A DNA stretch of 64,000 bases from Acanthopleura granulata. Its lineage: Eukaryota > Mollusca > Polyplacophora > Chitonida > Chitonidae. The notes under the pieces were generated by a model that was not told where the DNA came from, did no database searches, and worked only from the letters and a program-made list of their open reading frames with translations. The translations under genes and the position numbers were made by a program. Where the stretch lies: contig JABBOT010000012.1 of the NCBI GenBank assembly GCA_016165875.1, forward strand, positions 9,514,805 through 9,578,804, read 5' to 3'. Of this stretch, positions 59,417 to 64,000 are shown piece after piece; within the stretch, counting starts at the first letter, position 1, and each line of letters opens with the position of its first letter.

Positions 59417-60276
59417 ATATATACATCACGTCGTCAGATGGCATTACATAAAACCGCCGAACAAAAGTGTATGAATCTATAGGATCGAATACTATAGAGT
59501 GCTGTAGCTTTTTTACTCTCTTTTGTGACACAATATAACTATATACATATTTATATGAATCCCTGAAGTGGAAAGATGTCATTTTATCCTGCCCTTGGCT
59601 TGCTATCTAATGTTTACCATCGATAGCTCGGTAAATGAATTGTGATAAAACATAAAAGTTCCTAACTTTCATGATTTTTCAGTTTCCGCTGAAGTGTATA
59701 TCATGTGTTACCTTAACCTCAGGGGCCTACGGGATCGATTGTGTTAATCCGGCTCGTGGTCGCTGGAGGACCAACTTGATTAATTAGAAGAGACCTTCTC
59801 CATAGAGAAGAGTCTAAAGGTTTTGGTGACCATGAACTGGGGCTTGTAACGGCAACACTGGGAAAGTCGCCATTGACTCTGTCAGTCCGTTCAGGCTCAG
59901 GACTGGGCGTTGCTATTGGTAACCAAATGTCTCTTGTTCTGTTCGAGGCTTTAGCCGGAAGAGATAATGTTATCTACACCGCGATGCTCTTGGCACTTGC
60001 TGGCATCACGCCGAAAGCATGTGATCAAACTCCTTTCGCTGATCTTGTTGCGCTATATGATTACTGAACACCATATATTCTCTGTACATTACTGTCACTA
60101 GCAAAGATCGATGGTTCTTCAAAGACAAGGGCAAATCAGAACATGATCTCTTCACCATGACAGATGATACCACTCTCCCACTGCACTATTCACTATTGTG
60201 AATAAAGCCTGCATCAGTTAACAACTGAACAGATATGAGAAGGAAATTTTACTAAACAGAGGAGACCGATATTTTA

Positions 60277-60440
60277 ATTTCATTTCATTTATTTAATTGA
60301 TTGGTGTTTTACACCGTACTCAAGAAAATATCCTCTTATACGACGGCAGCTAGCAAGCTGGTGGGAGGACACTGGACAGAGACGTGTGGAAACCCACGCC
60401 CATCTGCAGGTTGCTGGCAGGCCTTCCTACATACGGAAGA
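60277..60440 (-). repeat. SINE-like repeat (family A)
   Basis: On the plus strand the tail complement ATTTAATTGATTGGTGTTTT leads into ACACCGTACTCAAGAAAATA, then TGGGAGGACACTGG and GGTTGCTGGCAGGCCTTCC, i.e. a minus-strand copy. Confidence 0.78.
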
Positions 60441-60499
60441 AGAGGAGATTTTAACCCACAGTGGCGGCATTAGTGAACTCGATTTTAAGCAATAAAGAA

Positions 60500-60800
60500 G
60501 TTTTATGAAAGAGAAGAGAAAAGACTTCTATAGAATAGGATATGAAAAAGAATCCTTGCAAAATAGAGAACAGCTAAGACTTTAAATAATATGACATGAG
60601 ATAAAAAGCCTTACAAAAGAGAGGAGAGAAGATTTTTAAGGAATTGAACATAAGAAAGAAACCTTTCAAAGCAGATAGCAGCTAAGGGTTTAAAGAATAT
60701 CACACGAGAAAGGAGTCTTACAAAAGAGGAAACATTTTTAAAGAACAGAATATGAGAAAGAAATCTCACAAAACAGGACAGATATAGTTATAAAGAAAAC
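60500..60800 (+). repeat. Degenerate purine-rich tandem repeat
   Basis: Units of about 55-60 bp share GAGAAAGNANNCTTACAAAA and ACAGCTAAGNNTTTAAANAAT. Confidence 0.65.
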
Positions 60801-61236
60801 CACATGTGAAATAACACGTGTAGTATTAAGAAGAGAGCAGAGGTGACTGACACTGAATCTGGTCTGCTGGATTAACTCTATTGCTGACGTCACATGACCT
60901 TAACTGCCAAAGCTCCTTCGACTTGATTTCGGATCTGTCTTATAGACTTAAGTTTAGTCTTAACTGAGTCAAGGTTTAGTCTTCGATATTATTCTGAAAT
61001 TACGGTTGATACTGAATGCTAATTTTCAATTTGAAGTGTTAGTATATAAAACTGTTTCGATTTTACAGGCAAGAAAAACACTAAAATATCAGAGTATATC
61101 AGATGGATAAAACATTTGGAAAGTAATCTAATTTGTCTTGGTTAGAATTTCCCTAACCAAGTAAATCCTTTTAAAACATTGGATTACGCGGAGGTCGGTT
61201 TGGTGGTAGTGGGTATCAATGACCTTATGTCCGTTC

Positions 61237-61260
61237 TTTTTTTTTTTTTTTTTTTTTTTT
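61237..61260. repeat. T homopolymer
   Basis: About 24 consecutive Ts. Confidence 0.97.
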
Positions 61261-61479
61261 CGTTTCGAACAATTGGCTTTCAAGTCGATTCAGCGAATAC
61301 ATTCATACATGTAGTCTTATATTTATATAAATGTGTATTTTGAATGCAGTATCCCAGGTGTCTTTGTGCAAGAAGTGGCAAAACATGAAGTTCAAAAAAA
61401 TTCTAAAAAATAATTTAATGGTCTTTCATCTGTGAATGTTTTCTTTGCTCTTCCGTATAAGCGGAACAACCGTGCGTCA

Positions 61480-61880
61480 TTCTCCAACCTGTGTTATAAG
61501 GGGACATGTGGGTTCAAGCTTCATTCTCCCCACTGTGTTACCGGGCCAAAGGATTAAAGCTGCAGTCGTCACCGGGCAACCGGGTTCAAACTTCAGTCAC
61601 TGCATTGTAAGCGGGACCCCTGAGTTCACGCTTCCCGCCTCCACCTTATAAGCTGGACAACCGGATTCAAGCTTCAGTGCCCACCGAGCAAGCGGAACAA
61701 TCGAGATCAAGCTTTAATCCCTACCGTGTAAGCAGGACACCTGGGTTCAAGCTTCAGTCCCACCATGTAAACTGGACGAGGGGTTCAAATTCTAGTCCCC
61801 GTCGTGTATACTGGGCACGTTGTTTCAAGCCTCAGTCCCTACCGTGTAAGCGTAACGACCGCGTTCAGGCTTCAGGATTA
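61480..61880 (+). repeat. ~40-bp tandem repeat with B-box-like core, about 10 units
   Basis: The unit is of the form CCGTGTAAGCGGGACAACCG then GGTTCAAGCTTCAGTCC. GGTTCAAGCTTC resembles the Pol III B box, but no A box or tRNA fold accompanies it. Confidence 0.88.
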
Positions 61881-62334
61881 CAACAAGGCGATACCATCCT
61901 TATATATGAACGAAATAATGTGACAGTTCAAGTCCAACTAAACATACGTAATCTGAACAATCTCTGGACAATTCCCCACAATAAAGGCTATTCCGAAGAA
62001 CCTTCGTCATTGATGGATTGACTGCTGTTGTTCTTCAATGGAGGTGAATTTTATGGACAGAGGAAGCTAGAAAAGCTGGCGTAAACCACAGACCTTTGAC
62101 ATGTTACTGACAGGCTTGCCCACATAAGATATGCATACCATATTGGCCAAAGACAAGTGTCCTTCAAAGAAAGTTAGATTAGACAACCTCTTACTGTCAA
62201 AGTCTCTCTATCGAACTTGGTACGACAGATCATCACCTAACTTTAACTTATAAATATCTCCCAACAATATTTTAAAGGTTGCAGTCTGTACATAAACGCC
62301 ATATAATATACATTACCGGCAATGAATAACACGA

Positions 62335-62610
62335 TGTACCTATAGATTCAACATTTATAGCTTAAAGGATGGAATTAATCACACAATATACCTATAAATT
62401 CAATATTTACACCATAATGGCTGGGATTAATCAACCTATATACCTATAGGTTCAAAAGTTACACCTTAATGGCTGGGATTAATCACATAATATACCTATA
62501 GATTAAATACTTACACACAACATACATACAGACTAAATATTCAAGCATTAAAAGCTGGAATTAATCACAGAATATACATATAGATTCAATATTTACACCT
62601 TAAAGGCTGA
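62335..62610 (+). repeat. 52-bp tandem repeat, about 6 units
   Basis: ATATACCTATAGATTCAATA then CTTAAAGGCTGGGATTAATC; starts spaced 52 bp, with one shortened unit near 62500-62530. Confidence 0.92.
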
Positions 62611-62849
62611 TTTAAATAAGGTGACAATCACCATTGTAATGCTCTTAAGGGTGTCCACGGAGTGACAAAGTATAATTCAGAGATTCGGTACATTATGTAC
62701 GGTGTTATATCATATGTCAGAGATGTATGGTTTTCTGGTATTTTTGTACTTCCGTGGTGACATGAAACTTAAAACATTTCCAATATGCTACACAACACCG
62801 GTATTGCATTGCACACATGTACGAAATTCTACATCCTGCCTTGCAGACA

Positions 62850-63268
62850 TGAACACAATGTTCACAGGACACATCTGTCACTGACCAGACTCATATAGAT
62901 GTAATCATACACAGTACAAGCTCTGCAGACATTAACGCACTATGTTCATATGCCACATCTACATATATTCTCACAATGTTCCAACGCTACATTGGGCGAC
63001 AGGTGCAGACATTAACACAATGGTCATACACCACATCAGCCTGGGCAGACATTAACACAATGTTCATACAACACATCAGCCTTTGCAGACATTGACACAA
63101 TGTTCATTCACCACCTCAGCCCGAGCAGACACTAACGCAATTTTTATACGTGTAGTCATTAGCATGAATTTCACACAACACATCATCTCGTGTAGAGATC
63201 AACAAAATGTCCATTCGGTTTATCAGCCCGAGCAGACATTAACACAATGTTCATATGCCACATCAGTC
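62850..63268 (+). repeat. 40-bp tandem repeat, about 8 units
   Basis: GCAGACATTAACACAATGTT then CATACNCCACATCAGCCT; GCAGAC occurs at 62925, 63005, 63045, 63085, 63125 and 63232. Confidence 0.93.
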
Positions 63269-64000
63269 TCAGGGGAACGTCATCAACATTTAATCTTCCG
63301 TAAACAGTGCCAGTCATACAAACATCAACCTAGCTCAGTGTTTATATATGGCCATGTTTTCAGTCGCCGCTATATAATTTTTTAGACTATGCTCTCCATG
63401 CTGGTGGACTTAAAACATACATCAACCCAGCTACAGGTAGACACGGATCATGACTCAGGTGTATGGCGATAAGCTAATGTCCAATAGACGCTTCACCGTT
63501 TTCTATCCAGATGCGTGCGTGAGTTCATGGTTTTAATTGTTCGCTCTTTCCTTAGTTTGCATGTTTCAAAACGACATTTTCTCACAAACAATGAACGCTA
63601 AAGCCATCTGTGACATAAGTCTATACCTACCCACGTAACAAAATGAAAAACGTGTGCCCGCCTCTCTGCAACTGGGTATGCAATCTGGCATATAAATGCG
63701 GCGTTTAATCACGGAATTGATTTTTGCTTGGGATTATAAATAGGAGTCATCAGGCTTGAAGCTCACAAGAGGGTATTTGGCCAAACGACCCGTGTAGCAA
63801 TTCCATACACGAGGACCGCGTCCACCTCATGACATGCAAACGCTTCGAGATAAATTGAGACAGTATACAATGTGCATTTCGAGAGTGCTTCATTTCCAAG
63901 TCGACGTTGGGATACTGTGACGGTTTGTGTTCTGTTCTGTCCTCTCCGCTGGACGACTTGTTCGTCTGCAGACATTAGGTGGAACATCTCAAAGTCGGTG

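Larger units (their letters stand above)
52841..64000. other. Downstream region, tandem-repeat rich, no gene recognised
   Basis: It contains only short or domain-less ORFs. It has direct repeats, five tandem arrays, four family A SINE pieces and CT/GATA/T-run simple sequence, detailed separately where clear. Confidence 0.6.

Noticed and set aside
59873..60067. 64-codon ORF with relatively balanced codons (SGLGVAIGNQMSLVLFEALAG)
   Set aside because: It looks somewhat protein-like, but no family could be named, no clear splice partner was found, and it is short.

Overview
The window is animal nuclear DNA. It has low gene density, many simple repeats, tRNA-derived SINE-like repeats and GT-AG introns. 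The abundant SINE-like element, with its conserved 3' end and (AAAT)n tail, together with many TACATGTA-type words, suggests a marine lophotrochozoan, most likely a mollusc. That placement is inference; no species can be named. Bacterial features (operons, CRISPR arrays, ribosome binding sites) are absent.

One gene dominates. A 12-exon, plus-strand gene for a K+-dependent Na+/Ca2+ exchanger (NCKX, SLC24 family) runs from about 12287 to 52212, with a putative 3' UTR to about 52840. All exons join in one frame (phases 1,1,0,0,2,1,1,1,1,1,1) and give a 564-residue protein. It has a signal peptide, both alpha-repeat motifs ([11 protein letters not shown] followed 27 residues later by FD), a short acidic cytosolic loop and a C-terminus most like NCKX5. 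One exon is a 24-bp microexon.

The gene has been heavily reshaped by duplication. A 2602-bp block carrying exon 7 is present twice (28828-31429 and 40457-43058), and the second copy starts exactly at a 13-N gap, so an assembly or haplotype artefact is likely. The exon 7 splice donor lies in a perfect 31-bp tandem duplication. The 3' end of exon 9, with its splice donor, is the first unit of a roughly 13-copy intronic minisatellite. A decayed possible copy of exon 10 sits 265 bp downstream of the real one.

Antisense to the gene, in the intron after the microexon, lies the C-terminal half of a B30.2/SPRY domain with a stop codon and an AATAAA signal (35208-35708). It is either a nested terminal exon or a fragment.

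The remaining sequence (1-12286, the introns, and 52840-64000) holds SINE-like copies, foldback (MITE-like) elements and many tandem arrays with units from 38 to about 200 bp. No second complete gene, RNA gene or previously undescribed multi-gene system could be supported.
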